From Allosediminivita pacifica (lineage in GTDB: Bacteria; Pseudomonadota; Alphaproteobacteria; Rhodobacterales; Rhodobacteraceae): a stretch of 64,000 nt of DNA. The position numbers and the translations under genes were made by a program. The DNA lies in the NCBI RefSeq assembly GCF_003054175.1, contig NZ_QBKN01000007.1, positions 62,001 through 126,000 of the forward strand, read 5' to 3'. Each line of letters opens with the position of its first letter. The first letter of the stretch is position 1. This document shows, in pieces, positions 1 through 14,766 of the stretch. The notes beneath the pieces were generated by a model that had not been told where the DNA came from, did not search any database, and saw only the letters and a list, made by a program, of their open reading frames with translations.

Positions 1-779
1 CTCAGCCCGTCCGAGAAATCGGTGCTCGCGTCGGGATCGTCGGCCCAGCCGCCGACCGCGAGGTTGAACAGCAGGTACATCTCCTCGTCGACGGTGTTGA
101 CCTCCTCGCGGACCTGCTGGCCGTCGTAGTACCAGCGGATCACGTCCTCGTCCCAGTAGAGCCCGTAGGTGTGGAACCCGTCACCGGCGCCAACCGTGGC
201 AATGGCCTCCTCGTTCGGGGTGCCATCGTTCCAGACGTTGGTGTGCAGCGTGTCCGCGTCCTCGCCCAGGAACTCGAAGACGTCGATCTCGGCGGACCAG
301 TCGCCATCGGCGGGCAGCAGCCAGAAGGCGCTCCAGAACCCCGTCTGGTCCGGGATGTCTGCCGACAGTTCGATGTAACCGTAGCTCATGTGAAAGCTCA
401 TCTCGGTCGCGATCAGGCCCGAGCTGTAAAGCTGCCCGTCGGCAAGCGCCTGCTGCGAGGCGTCGAGCTGCGATGCGTGGATCGTCAGCACCCCGCCCCC
501 GACCGAGAAAGTCCCCGGAAAGCCCGCCATGTCGGGGTCGACGTAGTACTGCAGTTCGTTGTTTGCGGCATTGCTGCGCGCGTCATCGAGATGCGGCGAA
601 TAGGAGGTCGACCAGATCCCGCGCGACCCGTGCCCCTTCCAGAACGCGGCGGTCGAGCCGTTGAACTCGTCGTTGAAGGTCAGGACATAGTCCTCGCCGT
701 CGATCGTGATTGTCGAGGCCACGGCCGAGGTGGTCATGGTCGTCGTCGCTTTCATCTTCTTGGTTTCCTGTCGTGGCAT
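1..779 (-). CDS. GH16-family beta-glucanase (partial, C-terminus outside window)
   Basis: Glycoside hydrolase family 16 enzyme that would cleave beta-1,3/1,4-glucans or a related polysaccharide. Read from the ATG at 777-779, the visible 259 residues include the GH16 catalytic signature EIDVFE (E164, D166, E169), preceded by the usual GFWSAFWLLP strand and followed by HTNVWNDG and GLYWDEDVIRWYYDG. The frame runs off the window edge. There is no Sec signal peptide: the N-terminus is polar and Thr-rich. In the rhizobial relatives ExsH and EglC, such proteins leave by type I secretion using C-terminal Ca-binding repeats; that tail would lie outside the window, so this is inference. A second ATG at 753-755 is an alternative start. 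The gene is monocistronic as far as visible. Confidence 0.85.
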   Translation of the reverse strand, partial: MPRQETKKMKATTTMTTSAVASTITIDGEDYVLTFNDEFNGSTAAFWKGHGSRGIWSTSYSPHLDDARSNAANNELQYYVDPDMAGFPGTFSVGGGVLTIHASQLDASQQALADGQLYSSGLIATEMSFHMSYGYIELSADIPDQTGFWSAFWLLPADGDWSAEIDVFEFLGEDADTLHTNVWNDGTPNEEAIATVGAGDGFHTYGLYWDEDVIRWYYDGQQVREEVNTVDEEMYLLFNLAVGGWADDPDASTDFSDGL

Positions 780-1148
780 CTAGAGCCCCCCGGCCGGAGC
801 GGACGCCCGGTCCGGGCGCGGGCGGGACAGGCCTGCATGCGGCGGGAACGCAGATCGGCACAGACCGAAAGGCGCCGTCGCGAACGAGGCGATGAGGGGA
901 TCTCTGATTGGCATGATGGGTCTGTCTCTTGGTGAGGCGAGGGCCGCGCACCATGTCCGGCCCGCGAAGCGATAACGCTATCACCGAGTTTCCGACAGAC
1001 ATATTCAGAAAACGTGAAGAAATTGAATGTTTCGTAATACGTGCAGATCCCGGCGGGCCACTCGCCTCCCGGGATCAACTCTCGCCGTTCATTGGGTTCA
1101 CCCGGACCGGCACCCCGACCGGTTCCGAGGCGCCCTGCCCCCCGGGTG
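780..1148. other. Intergenic region between GH16 gene and prs
   Basis: This 369-base gap holds the promoter region of the glucanase (read leftward) and the 3' end region of prs (also leftward). Its middle (about 985-1045) is distinctly AT-richer than the surroundings, as expected of a promoter. An inverted repeat GATCCCGG/CCGGGATC (1046-1053 and 1069-1076) lies downstream of prs but lacks a T-run, so it is only a weak terminator candidate. A LacI-type operator candidate is listed separately. I see no credible gene here. Confidence 0.5.
971..982. promoter_or_regulatory. Candidate LacI/GalR-type operator upstream of the glucanase
   Basis: GATAACGCTATC is a near-perfect 12-base palindrome (10 of 12 positions) with the central CG that is typical of LacI/GalR-family operators. 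It lies about 190 bases upstream of the GH16 start, next to an AT-rich stretch. Sugar-responsive LacI-type control of a secreted glucanase would be ordinary, but no regulator gene is in view, so the assignment rests on the motif alone. Confidence 0.3.
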
Positions 1149-2159
1149 TCAGAGGATGCCTTCGTAGATCGGCCCGATGGTGTCCGTCTCGAACAGCGAC
1201 GACACAGAGGTGCCGTTCCAGATGTTGAGGATCGCCTGCGCGAAGATCGGCGCCATGGGCAGGATGCGGATGTTGTGGGTGTTGGCCACCGCCTCGGTCG
1301 GCTGGATGCTGTCGGTGAAGACCAGCGTCTTGAGGTAGGAATTGGTGACCCGCTCGACCGCCGGGCCGGACATCACGCCGTGGCTGATGTAGGCGTGCAC
1401 TTCCGTCGCGCCGTGGCCCAGCAGCACCTCGGCCGCCTTGCATAGCGTGCCGGCGGTGTCGCACATGTCGTCGACGATCAGGCAGACCTTGTCCTTCACG
1501 TCGCCGATCACCGTCATCTCGGCCACTTCGCCGGGCTTCTCGCGGCGCTTGTCCACGATCGAAAGCGGCGCCTCGATGCGCTTGGCAAGCTCGCGGGCGC
1601 GGGCCACGCCGCCCACGTCGGGCGACACCACCATCAGCTCGCTCTCGCGGCCGGCGAACTGCTTCTTCACGTCCAACGCGAAGATCGGCGAGGCGTAGAG
1701 GTTGTCCACCGGGATATCGAAGAAGCCCTGGATCTGGGCCGCGTGCAGATCCATCGTCAGGACCCGCTCGATGCCCGCCTCGTGGATCATGTTGGCCACG
1801 AGCTTGGATGTGATGGGCGTGCGCGCCTTGGTACGGCGGTCCTGGCGGGCGTAGCCGAAGTAGGGGATCACGGCGGTGATGCGCGCCGCCGACGACCGAC
1901 GCAGCGCGTCGGCCATGATCAGCAGCTCCATCAGGTTGTCGTTCGCCGGGTTCGAGGTCGACTGGAGGATGAACATGTCCTCGCCGCGGACGTTCTCGAA
2001 GACCTCGACGAAGATCTCGGCATCGTTGAACCGCTCGACCCGCGCATCGACGAGCCCGACGCTCATGCCCCGGTAAAGCGACATCCGCCGGGCGATGGAA
2101 TTGGCCAGCGGCAGGTTGGAATTTCCGGCGATGAGCTTGGGTTCTACGACGGTGGGCAT
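1149..2159 (-). CDS. prs: Ribose-phosphate pyrophosphokinase (PRPP synthetase)
   Basis: Makes phosphoribosyl pyrophosphate from ribose-5-phosphate and ATP for purine, pyrimidine, NAD, His and Trp synthesis in the cytoplasm. The 336-residue protein has both phosphoribosyltransferase-fold halves, the ATP-contacting RQDR (105-108), the [11 protein letters not shown] segment (137-147) and the PRPP-binding loop [10 protein letters not shown] (about 229-238). The open frame extends 18 codons further upstream, but [15 protein letters not shown] is the family N-terminus and has GGAG ahead of it, so the start at 2159 is preferred. It diverges from the isomerase gene at 2255, leaving about 95 bases for two promoters. 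Confidence 0.95.
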   Translation of the reverse strand: MPTVVEPKLIAGNSNLPLANSIARRMSLYRGMSVGLVDARVERFNDAEIFVEVFENVRGEDMFILQSTSNPANDNLMELLIMADALRRSSAARITAVIPYFGYARQDRRTKARTPITSKLVANMIHEAGIERVLTMDLHAAQIQGFFDIPVDNLYASPIFALDVKKQFAGRESELMVVSPDVGGVARARELAKRIEAPLSIVDKRREKPGEVAEMTVIGDVKDKVCLIVDDMCDTAGTLCKAAEVLLGHGATEVHAYISHGVMSGPAVERVTNSYLKTLVFTDSIQPTEAVANTHNIRILPMAPIFAQAILNIWNGTSVSSLFETDTIGPIYEGIL

Positions 2160-2254
2160 GGGGAGGCAGCTCCGGTGCGTGACGGATTCGTGAAGTTGCG
2201 GCTCGCTTAGCATGGGCCTACCCTGCCCGCCAGTAACCCCCGGCGGAGTGTTCC

Positions 2255-2854
2255 ATGGCCCATATCGACTATTTCTTCACCACCCTTTCGCCCTTTGCCT
2301 ATCTGGCAGGGACGGACATGGAGAAGATCGCGGAAAAGCACGGTGCGACCGTGACCTACAAGCCGCTCGACATCATGGCACTGTTCGACCGCACCGGTGG
2401 CACGAGGCCCTCCGAACGGCACCCCTCGCGCATGGAATACCGCTCGCAAGAACTTCTACGCCAATCGAAGAAGCGCGACATGCCCCTGAACCTGCGCCCC
2501 GCGCACTGGCCGACGAATCCGGCGCCCTCCTCCTATGCCATCATCGCCGCGCAAGACGCGGGCACCGGCGACCTGGGTCAGCTTGTCCACGCCATCCTCC
2601 GGGCCTGCTGGTCCGAGGAGAAGGACATCGCCCAGGACGAAGTGATCGCGGAATGCCTCACGACGGCGGGGTTCGATGCCAGCCTCACCAACAGCGGCAT
2701 ACTCAAGGGGGCCGAGATCTACTCTGCCAACCTCGAGGAGGCCGTGGCCAAGGGCGTCTTCGGCAGCCCCTTCTACGTGGTCGACGACCGCGAACGCTTC
2801 TGGGGACAGGACCGGCTCGAGGATCTCGACCTGCATCTTTCGGGCAAGCTCTGA
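2255..2854 (+). CDS. 2-hydroxychromene-2-carboxylate isomerase family protein (DsbA/GST-kappa fold)
   Basis: A 199-residue DsbA-like thioredoxin-fold protein of the HCCA isomerase/GST kappa family. In the naphthalene pathway this family uses glutathione to isomerise 2-hydroxychromene-2-carboxylate. The N-terminal segment [12 protein letters not shown] places the catalytic Ser (S12) where NahD has it, and the segment [20 protein letters not shown] near the C-terminus is the family's usual ending. No aromatic-degradation genes surround it, so the true substrate is unknown and a general glutathione-dependent role is possible. Its TGA overlaps the ATG of the next gene by one base, so the two are translationally coupled. 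Confidence 0.85.
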   Translation: MAHIDYFFTTLSPFAYLAGTDMEKIAEKHGATVTYKPLDIMALFDRTGGTRPSERHPSRMEYRSQELLRQSKKRDMPLNLRPAHWPTNPAPSSYAIIAAQDAGTGDLGQLVHAILRACWSEEKDIAQDEVIAECLTTAGFDASLTNSGILKGAEIYSANLEEAVAKGVFGSPFYVVDDRERFWGQDRLEDLDLHLSGKL

Positions 2855-3630
2855 TGCCGCAGGAAATCCGCGCCGGCCTCGACACGCACTGGCGCGAATG
2901 GGGCAGCGGGACGCCCGCCCTGCTGCTGCACTGCGGGTTGGCCTCTTCGCGCATGTGGGCGCCGCTGAGCAAGGCGCTCGACAGCCGGTTTGCCATGGTG
3001 GCCCCCGACCTGCCCGGCCACGGTCGCAGCGGCCCCATCCCGCCGGGCGCCGACCTGCACGACCGCATCACCGATATGGCCGAAAGCTTCCTGCGGGGCG
3101 GCGACACGGTGGTGGGTCACAGCCTCGGCGGCACCGTCGCCCTGCGCCTTGCCCTCGAAAAGCGCGCGCCCCTGAAGCGGCTTGTCCTCGTGGAACCCGT
3201 GCTCTTCGCAGCCGCCCGCGGCACGCCCGCCTGGGAGGCGCATCAGGCCGAGACCGCACACTGGAACGCGGCCCTCGCCGCCGGCGATCTTGCGGACGCC
3301 GCCAGGGGCTTTTCCGAAACATGGGGCGCGCGCCCCTGGGACAGCCTGCGCCCCGAGGAGCGCGAGACCATGGCGGCGCGGATGCAGGTCATCTCGGGCA
3401 CTGCACCCGCGCTCAGCGAGGACAGCATCGGCATGCTGGCGCCCGGGCGGCTCGAGGCGGTCGACGTGCCGGTGATCCTCCTGCGCGGCGAGGGCACCGA
3501 TGCCATCATGCGACAGGTCCACGAGGTCCTGCGCACGCGCCTGCCCAATGTCGAGGAACGGGTGGTCCGTGGGGCCGGTCACATGCTGCCGATGACCCAC
3601 CCCGAGGCCGTCATCGAGGCCATGGGCTGA
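2854..3630 (+). CDS. Alpha/beta hydrolase
   Basis: Cytoplasmic alpha/beta-hydrolase fold enzyme of 258 residues, an esterase or lactonase type of unknown substrate. The nucleophile elbow is GHSLGG with Ser90; the oxyanion region LLLHCGLASSRMWAPL lies at about 23-38; and the catalytic His is H243 in GAGHMLP. PDLPGHGRS at 51-59 is the typical strand 4 motif. The gene starts inside the stop codon of the preceding isomerase gene, so the two probably act together on an aromatic or thioester substrate, which is inference. A strong bidirectional terminator follows at 3652. Confidence 0.85.
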   Translation: MPQEIRAGLDTHWREWGSGTPALLLHCGLASSRMWAPLSKALDSRFAMVAPDLPGHGRSGPIPPGADLHDRITDMAESFLRGGDTVVGHSLGGTVALRLALEKRAPLKRLVLVEPVLFAAARGTPAWEAHQAETAHWNAALAAGDLADAARGFSETWGARPWDSLRPEERETMAARMQVISGTAPALSEDSIGMLAPGRLEAVDVPVILLRGEGTDAIMRQVHEVLRTRLPNVEERVVRGAGHMLPMTHPEAVIEAMG

Positions 3631-3651
3631 CGCGGCCTGCCCGCGAAAAGA

Positions 3652-3684
3652 AAAACCCCCGGACCAGGGCCCGGGGGTTTTGAT
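3652..3684. terminator. Bidirectional intrinsic terminator
   Basis: A perfect AACCCCCGG/CCGGGGGTT stem with a short loop (stem arms 3654-3662 and 3671-3679) has an A-run on its left and a T-run on its right. It can therefore stop transcription from the hydrolase gene (rightward) and from the F1 ATP synthase operon (leftward), which converge here. Confidence 0.85.
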
Positions 3685-3704
3685 TTCTCGGTCTGCGGAA
3701 GACC

Positions 3705-4139
3705 TCAGAGGTTGGGCTGCTTCGGGCTGAGCCCGATGTGGCCGCCGATGGCGACCATGTCGTTCAGCAGCTTGGCCGCGTCGTCGACGGGGCCCGGCTC
3801 GTTCTCGTAGGCCTCCTTGGTCTGGTGGTAGGCGTCCTGCGCCTCCTGCACCAGCGCCTCGTAGGTCTCCTGGTCGACGTCCTCGCGCGGGAGAGCCTTT
3901 TCCGCCAGAACCGTGAGGCTCTCACCGATCTCGGCGAAACCGCCGGTGACGATGTACTGGCTCGTGCCCTTCTCGCCCTCGACGGTCATGATGCCGGGGC
4001 GCAGCGTCGTGATCAGCGGCGCGTGGTTGGCCATGATCGTCAGGTCGCCTTCGGCGCCCGGGATCAGGACCGAGGTCACCTCGCCCGACATCAGCCGGCG
4101 CTCGGGGCTGACCAGGTCGAATTGCATCGTGTCTGCCAT
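3705..4139 (-). CDS. atpC: ATP synthase F1 subunit epsilon
   Basis: Epsilon subunit of the F1 sector: part of the central stalk that couples rotation of the c-ring to catalysis and can inhibit ATP hydrolysis. The 144-residue protein opens with [17 protein letters not shown] and carries the beta-sandwich motif [24 protein letters not shown] (about 26-49). The C-terminal helical part is present but differs from the enterobacterial one, as is usual in alphaproteobacteria. It is the last gene of the operon, 52 bases after atpD, and ends just before the bidirectional terminator. Confidence 0.96.
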   Translation of the reverse strand: MADTMQFDLVSPERRLMSGEVTSVLIPGAEGDLTIMANHAPLITTLRPGIMTVEGEKGTSQYIVTGGFAEIGESLTVLAEKALPREDVDQETYEALVQEAQDAYHQTKEAYENEPGPVDDAAKLLNDMVAIGGHIGLSPKQPNL

Positions 4140-4191
4140 GGGTAACTCCTTTCACGCCGGGGGCGCAGGCCGCGCCCCCGCGCACAGTGGA

Positions 4192-5634
<1,443 letters not shown>

Positions 5635-6528
5635 TTAGAGCGCCTCGGCGCCCGAAATAATTTCGATCAGTTCGTTGGTGATGACGGCCTGACGCGAACG
5701 GTTGTACTCGATGGTGAGCTTGTCGATCATCTCGCCCGCGTTGCGGGTCGCGTTGTCCATCGCGCTCATCCGTGCGCCCTGTTCCGAGGCGCCGTTTTCC
5801 AGCAGTGCGGCGAAGATCTGGGTCGCCACGCCGCGCGGAAGCAAGTCCGCGAGAATGGCTTCCTCGTCCGGCTCGTAGTCGTAGAGCGCGGCTTCGGACT
5901 GATCCTTGGGCGCCTCGTCGTCGGTCGCGCTCTCGTAGTCGGCCGGGATGACCTGCTGCGTGAGCGGCTCCTGGCTGATGACCGAGTGGAACTTCGAGTA
6001 GAAGAGCGTCGCCACGTCGAATTCGCCGTTGTCGAAGCGGGTCAGCACGTCCTTGGCGATGCCCTGCGCGTCGGCATAGCCGATGCGCTTGACGTCGCTC
6101 AGGTCCACGTGCCCGACAAAGGCATCACCCCAGTCGCGCTTGAGCTGCTCGCGGCCCTTCTTGCCGACGGTCAGGATTTTGACTTCCTTCCCCTCGGACT
6201 TGAGCTTGGCCGCGTGGCTGCGCGCCAGTTTCACGATCGAGCTGTTGAAGCCGCCGCAGAGACCGCGCTCGGCTGTCATCACGATCAGAAGCTGCACCTT
6301 GTCCTGGCCGGTCCCGGCCAGGAGCTTCGGCGCGGTATCGCTGCCGCCGACGGAAGCCGCCAGCGACGCCATGACCGCGTTGAAGCGCTCCGCATAGGGG
6401 CGGGCCTGCTCGGCGGCATCCTGTGCCCGCCGCAGTTTCGCGGCGGCCACCATCTGCATGGCCTTCGTGATCTTCCGCGTGTTCTTCACGCTGGAGATCC
6501 GGTTTTTCAGGTCCTTGAGGCTCGGCAT
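5635..6528 (-). CDS. atpG: ATP synthase F1 subunit gamma
   Basis: Gamma subunit, the rotating central shaft of F1. The 297-residue protein begins with [20 protein letters not shown], the long N-terminal helix, and ends with [20 protein letters not shown], the conserved C-terminal helix that inserts into the alpha3beta3 barrel. [14 protein letters not shown] is the conserved central motif. It lies 12 bases downstream of atpA. Confidence 0.97.
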   Translation of the reverse strand: MPSLKDLKNRISSVKNTRKITKAMQMVAAAKLRRAQDAAEQARPYAERFNAVMASLAASVGGSDTAPKLLAGTGQDKVQLLIVMTAERGLCGGFNSSIVKLARSHAAKLKSEGKEVKILTVGKKGREQLKRDWGDAFVGHVDLSDVKRIGYADAQGIAKDVLTRFDNGEFDVATLFYSKFHSVISQEPLTQQVIPADYESATDDEAPKDQSEAALYDYEPDEEAILADLLPRGVATQIFAALLENGASEQGARMSAMDNATRNAGEMIDKLTIEYNRSRQAVITNELIEIISGAEAL

Positions 6529-6540
6529 TCTGGCCTCCCC

Positions 6541-8076
<1,536 letters not shown>

Positions 8077-8637
8077 TTATCCGACCTCTTTCATGGCATT
8101 CTGGAGGGAGAGGAGCTTCGAGCGGATCGAAGTGTCGATCATCTTCGAGCCCACCTTCACGACAAGACCGCCGATGAGGCTTTCATCAACGGTGGTATTG
8201 ATCTTCACGTCCTGGCCGACCTTGGCCTTCAGCGTCTCGGCGAGCTCGCTGGCCTGTGCAGGCGTGAGTTCCTTGGCCGTCACCACGTCGGCGGTCACCT
8301 CGCCCTTGTCTTCCGCGATCATCTCGCGAAGGCGGGTCACCATCTGCGGCACGACGAACAGGCGGCGCTTGGACGCCATCAGCAGCAGCACGTTGTGCAG
8401 CGGCTGAATCAGGCCCATCTTCTGCGCGATGGCGCCGATGGCGTCGCCCTGCTGCGTGCGCGTGTAGACGGGAGATGTCAGCAGATCACGCAGATCGGCA
8501 CTTTCATCCAGGGCCGCCGAGAGATCGTCAAGGTTGGCCTCGAGCTCGGAGAGCTGACCACCCTCCTTGGCGATCTCGAAGACGGCGGTGGCATAGCGTT
8601 CAGCGATGCCGGAGGAGATCGAAGCTGAGTCAGACAC
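8077..8637 (-). CDS. atpH: ATP synthase F1 subunit delta (GTG start)
   Basis: Delta subunit, which ties F1 to the peripheral stalk. The 186-residue protein reads [20 protein letters not shown] at its N-terminus and [15 protein letters not shown] near its C-terminus, both standard for the family. The frame could open further upstream, but the family N-terminus begins at the GTG at 8635-8637, which is preceded by GGAAGG, so GTG is the likely start. It is the first gene of the F1 operon. The F0 genes are not in the window, which fits the split F0/F1 operons of alphaproteobacteria. Confidence 0.93.
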   Translation of the reverse strand: MSDSASISSGIAERYATAVFEIAKEGGQLSELEANLDDLSAALDESADLRDLLTSPVYTRTQQGDAIGAIAQKMGLIQPLHNVLLLMASKRRLFVVPQMVTRLREMIAEDKGEVTADVVTAKELTPAQASELAETLKAKVGQDVKINTTVDESLIGGLVVKVGSKMIDTSIRSKLLSLQNAMKEVG

Positions 8638-8995
8638 GTCCACCCTTCCGTTATTCGACCCCCGTGACGTGACCACGCGTGGCACATCCGAGGGCTCCGG
8701 TTCTTGCCTTGTCCCAGCACAAGGCACTCAAAATCGCGGCGGATGTAGCAGAGCCTCACCCACCCCGCAACATGCAAGCAGTCATTTACCTTTTGGTGCA
8801 AGCCCCTTGTTTTATGGGGGTTTGCGCTAACTGCGGCTTTCTGCGCACATTAAAAATGATTTTGTTAGGGGATTTTCCAGACTTTTCTGCCGGATGAAGC
8901 ATCACACCGGGCACTGCGGGCCGGCACCCGGGCTTGCGCGCCGCCGCGCCGCGACTACCTTTGCAGGACCACACAGCCACCGGAGACACTCTGAC
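8638..8995. other. Divergent control region between atpH and the ABC-F gene
   Basis: About 360 bases separate the two divergent genes. The segment 8785-8880 is AT-rich for this genome and is the likely promoter zone for both directions. In the atp leader, GCCTTGT/ACAAGGC (8706-8712 and 8719-8725) forms a perfect 7-base-pair hairpin about 70 bases ahead of the GTG start. I cannot assign -35/-10 boxes with confidence, and no gene is apparent on either strand. Confidence 0.45.
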
Positions 8996-9100
8996 ATGGA
9001 CAAGCAGCTCGCCGCCCTCACCCATCCGGTTCCGCTGCGAGAAGACCTGTCCCATGCCTGCCTCCGTTTCCCTGTCCAACTTGTCGTGGTCCGCGCCTGA
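8996..9100 (+). CDS. Possible leader peptide overlapping the ABC-F start
   Basis: A 34-codon frame starts at the ATG at 8996, preceded at good spacing by GGAGA, and ends at 9100, inside the first codons of the ABC-F gene (start 9054) in another frame. Its peptide begins MDKQLAALTHPVPL. Some ABC-F genes are controlled by ribosome stalling on an upstream short frame, and this arrangement would allow it. The evidence is only position and ribosome-binding site; it could equally be chance. Confidence 0.3.
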   Translation: MDKQLAALTHPVPLREDLSHACLRFPVQLVVVRA

Positions 9101-10637
9101 CGGCACGCCCCTCCTCTCCGACCTGACCCTGGCCTTCGGGCCCGAACGCAGCGGCCTCGTCGGCCGCAACGGCAGTGGCAAGACCACCCTGCTGCGCCTC
9201 ATCGCGGGCGATCTGGGCCCCGCCGCGGGCGAAGTGCACGTCGCCGGACGCTGCGCCACCCTGCGGCAGGACGTGGCCCCGCGCCCCGGCGCCACGCTCG
9301 CCGACCTCTTCGGCGTCTCTGACGCCCTCGAGCTGCTCGACCGGGCCGAGGCAGGGCGCGCCGGCATGGACGACCTCGCCCGCACCGACTGGACCCTGCC
9401 CGCGCGCATCGAGGCAGCGCTGGCCCGCTGCGGTCTCTCCGCCGATCCGCGCACACCGCTCGTCGCGCTCTCGGGCGGCCAGCGCACCCGCGCGGGCCTC
9501 GCCGCGCTGATCTTCGACGAACCGGACGTGCTCCTGCTCGACGAGCCCACCAACAACCTAGACCGCGAAGGCCGCACCGCCGTCATCGACCTGCTGCGCG
9601 GCTGGCGGGCCTGCGCCGTGGTGGTCAGCCACGACCGCGAACTGCTCGAGGAAATGGACGCCATCGTCGAGCTGTCGTCTCAGGGCGCCACCCGGTTCGG
9701 CGGCCCCTACAGCGCCTACCGCGCCCGCAAGGAGATCGAGCGCGCCGCCGCCGAACGCGACCTTGCCGATGCCGAAAAGGAAACCGACCTGCTGCGTCAA
9801 CGTGCCCTGCAGGCCGAGGAACGCAAGGCGCGCACCGACCGCATGGGTCGCAAGGCCCGAGCCCGCGGCGACCAGCCCAAGATCCTCATGGATGCGGCGA
9901 AGGAACGCTCCGAATCCTCGGGCGGCGCCAATGCCCGGCTGCGCGCGGCGCGGGCTCAGGCGGCGGACGAGCATCTCGCCGCCGCACGTGACCGGATTGA
10001 GGTGGTCCAGCCGCTGCGCATGGACGTGCCCTCCACCGGCCTGCCGCGCAGGCGCACAGTGCTCGAACTGCGCGACCTGACCGGCGGGTACGATCCGCAG
10101 GCGCCTGTCATCCTGAATCTGTCGCTCACAATCACCGGGCCGGAACGTATTGCGCTCTGCGGTGCAAACGGCTGCGGCAAGTCAACGCTGATCGCGCTGA
10201 TCACCGGCGCGCTCGCCCCGCTCTCCGGCGCAGTGGACTGTTCAGTGCCTTTTGCGCTCATGGACCAGTCGCTTGGCCTGCTCGACCCCGGCCTGACGCT
10301 GCGCGAGAACTTCCGCGCCCTGAACCCGGACACCGATGAAACCGCCTGCCGCGCCGCCCTTGCCCGGTTCCGCTTTCGCGCCGACGACGCCCTGCGCACC
10401 GCGGGCAGCCTCAGCGGCGGCGAACGCCTGCGCGCGGGGCTTGCCTGCACCATGGGCCGCGCGCAGCCGCCGCAACTTCTGATCCTCGACGAGCCGACCA
10501 ACCACCTTGATCTCGACGGGCTGGAGGCTCTGGAGGGCGCGCTTGCCGCCTACGACGGCGCGCTGCTGGTGGTCAGCCACGACGCGGCCTTCCTCGACCG
10601 CATCGCGCCCACCCGGCGGCTGGAGCTCTACGCCTGA
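9054..10637 (+). CDS. ABC-F family ATPase
   Basis: Soluble protein with two ABC ATPase domains and no membrane segment. ABC-F proteins act on the ribosome, either in translation control or in antibiotic protection. The 527 residues contain Walker A GRNGSGKT (37-44), signature LSGGQ (139-143), Walker B LLLDEP near 160-165, then a charged helical linker (about 225-320), a second Walker A GANGCGKS (370-377), signature LSGGE (453-457) and LILDEPTNHLD (476-486). The start at 9054 puts the family N-terminus behind GAGAAGA; the open frame extends 40 codons further with no family resemblance. It differs from the true EttA at 42701. It converges on the methyltransferase gene with only 7 bases between them. 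Confidence 0.9.
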   Translation: MPASVSLSNLSWSAPDGTPLLSDLTLAFGPERSGLVGRNGSGKTTLLRLIAGDLGPAAGEVHVAGRCATLRQDVAPRPGATLADLFGVSDALELLDRAEAGRAGMDDLARTDWTLPARIEAALARCGLSADPRTPLVALSGGQRTRAGLAALIFDEPDVLLLDEPTNNLDREGRTAVIDLLRGWRACAVVVSHDRELLEEMDAIVELSSQGATRFGGPYSAYRARKEIERAAAERDLADAEKETDLLRQRALQAEERKARTDRMGRKARARGDQPKILMDAAKERSESSGGANARLRAARAQAADEHLAAARDRIEVVQPLRMDVPSTGLPRRRTVLELRDLTGGYDPQAPVILNLSLTITGPERIALCGANGCGKSTLIALITGALAPLSGAVDCSVPFALMDQSLGLLDPGLTLRENFRALNPDTDETACRAALARFRFRADDALRTAGSLSGGERLRAGLACTMGRAQPPQLLILDEPTNHLDLDGLEALEGALAAYDGALLVVSHDAAFLDRIAPTRRLELYA

Positions 10638-10644
10638 GGGCGCC

Positions 10645-11394
10645 TCAGACCGTCTTGGGTTTGTTCACCGGGCGCGGGCTCAGCACGTCGAGCGGGTTTG
10701 GCACGCGCACCGCCCCGTCCACGCCGCGCTGCGTCGGCGGATAGCGCTTGGAGGCCACCACCATCACCACGCCCCCCGCCATGATCGCGGGGATCGCGCG
10801 CCCCATGCGCTCCCAGATCGGCCCCGTGCGCATCCAGAACCGCCGCGTCGAGGGCGGCTGGTAGAGCACCGAGATATGTTTCTCGGGCACGAAATCGTGG
10901 CGCTTGAGCTGGTCCTCGAGCTGCGACAGCGAATAGGGCCGCCCGAAGCCGAAGGGCGTCCTGTCCGACCGCGCCCAGAGCCCCGAACGGTTCGGCACGA
11001 TGAAGAGCGCCTGCCCCCCGGGCCCCAGCACGCGGTAGGCCTCGTCCAGCACGTCGCCCTGCCGTTCCGATGTCTCGAGCCCGTGCATCAGGATCAGCCG
11101 GTCGACGTGCCCCGTCTCCATCGGCCAGGCGGCTTCCTCGCTCAGCACCGACACGTTGGGCATGCCCCCGGGCCAGCGCATCACCCCCTGCGGCGCGGGC
11201 ATCAGCCCCACGACGCGGCGGGCGCCCGCCAGGTAGGGCCGCAGCAGCGGCACGGCGAAACCGTAGCCCACCACCGTCTGCCGGTCGCATTCCGGCCAGA
11301 AACGGACCACCTCCCGACGGAGAATGCCCTGCGCCGCACGCCCCAGGGCGCTGCGGTAGTAGAAGTCGCGGAGCGTTCCCACATCCAGATGCAT
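10645..11394 (-). CDS. Class I SAM-dependent methyltransferase
   Basis: 249-residue protein with a methyltransferase fold. The SAM-binding region appears as [15 protein letters not shown] (41-55), a degenerate motif I, followed by [11 protein letters not shown] and a [20 protein letters not shown] segment typical of post-motif strands. The substrate cannot be read from the sequence. It is divergent from gloB with about 60 bases between the starts, an arrangement that may reflect a shared promoter region rather than a shared role. RPPTQR-like positively charged residues near the C-terminus follow one hydrophobic stretch ([17 protein letters not shown]), which could contact the membrane. Confidence 0.8.
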   Translation of the reverse strand: MHLDVGTLRDFYYRSALGRAAQGILRREVVRFWPECDRQTVVGYGFAVPLLRPYLAGARRVVGLMPAPQGVMRWPGGMPNVSVLSEEAAWPMETGHVDRLILMHGLETSERQGDVLDEAYRVLGPGGQALFIVPNRSGLWARSDRTPFGFGRPYSLSQLEDQLKRHDFVPEKHISVLYQPPSTRRFWMRTGPIWERMGRAIPAIMAGGVVMVVASKRYPPTQRGVDGAVRVPNPLDVLSPRPVNKPKTV

Positions 11395-11457
11395 TGCAGA
11401 GAGGCTTCACCTGCGATTGACTGACCCGCAGTTTGGCAAAGGCTGGAAGGAAACACC

Positions 11458-12219
11458 ATGCCCCTCGAGATCGTCACTGTCCCCTGTCGGAGTGACAACT
11501 ATGCCTACCTCATCCACGGCGACGCCGGCACCTATCTGGTCGACGCCCCCGAAGCCGAGCCGATCATCGCCGCGCTGGAGGGCCGCGACTGGGGACTCGA
11601 CGCGATCCTGATCACCCACCACCACGCCGACCATGTCGACGGGCTCTCAGAGCTGCGCGAGAAGTATTCCCCCCGCGTCATGGGCCCCCGCAAGGAAGAG
11701 GCCAAGCTGCCGCCCCTGACCGACCCGCTCGAGGAAGGCGACCACGACGGTACCGGCAACATGGAGTTTGAGGTGATCGAGGTTCCGGGCCACACGCTCG
11801 GCCACATCGCCTTCCACTTCCCCAAGGCCAAGGCCGCCTTCACCGCCGACAGCCTCATGGCGCTCGGCTGCGGCCGGGTCTTCGAGGGCACCCCCGAAAT
11901 GATGTGGGAAAGCCTGTCGAAGCTCGCCGCGCTCCCCCCCGAGACGGTGATCTACTCGGGCCACGAATACACCCAGGCCAACGCCCGCTTCGCCCTGACT
12001 ATTGAACCCGAGAACGAAGAGCTTAAATCTCGTGCAGAGGCGATCGCCCAGGCGCGCGCCGAAGACCGCCCAACCGCCCAGGTTCCCCTTTCCGAGGAAC
12101 TTTCCACCAACCCCTTCCTGCGTGCGTCCGATCCGGCCCTGAAACGCGCCGTCGGCATGCAAGACGCGACAGACTCTCAGGTGTTTGCCGAGGTACGCAC
12201 GCGCAAGGATCGGTTCTGA
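11458..12219 (+). CDS. gloB: Hydroxyacylglutathione hydrolase (glyoxalase II)
   Basis: Second enzyme of methylglyoxal detoxification: it hydrolyses S-D-lactoylglutathione to D-lactate and glutathione. The 253-residue metallo-beta-lactamase-fold protein has the binuclear metal motif THHHADHVDG (53-62), further ligand regions VPGHTLGHIAFH and TADSLMALGCGRVFEG, and the C-terminal glutathione-binding part ending RTRKDRF. The start at 11458 gives the normal family length. Confidence 0.95.
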   Translation: MPLEIVTVPCRSDNYAYLIHGDAGTYLVDAPEAEPIIAALEGRDWGLDAILITHHHADHVDGLSELREKYSPRVMGPRKEEAKLPPLTDPLEEGDHDGTGNMEFEVIEVPGHTLGHIAFHFPKAKAAFTADSLMALGCGRVFEGTPEMMWESLSKLAALPPETVIYSGHEYTQANARFALTIEPENEELKSRAEAIAQARAEDRPTAQVPLSEELSTNPFLRASDPALKRAVGMQDATDSQVFAEVRTRKDRF

Positions 12220-12371
12220 CGCAAACCGCATCACGACGGCATCCGCCACATTTCGTGACCGGCCGAAACCAAGAAAAAACTTGAAGCACGTCGGTAATCG
12301 ACCAAACTTTAATCCTGAGAGGCAATGCTGGTCCCGACACCGGGATCAGCGCAGACAAGAGGAGCACGCCC

Positions 12372-14705
<2,334 letters not shown>

Positions 14706-14733
14706 GGCCGGGGGCCATCTGAAAGACCACCAA

Positions 14734-14766
14734 CCGCCGCGGGCCACCCCGCGGCGGTTTTTCTTT
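14734..14766 (+). terminator. Intrinsic terminator of clpA
   Basis: A perfect 10-base-pair stem CCGCCGCGGG/CCCGCGGCGG (14734-14743 and 14748-14757) with a four-base loop is followed by TTTTTCTTT. It lies 29 bases after the clpA stop. Confidence 0.92.
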
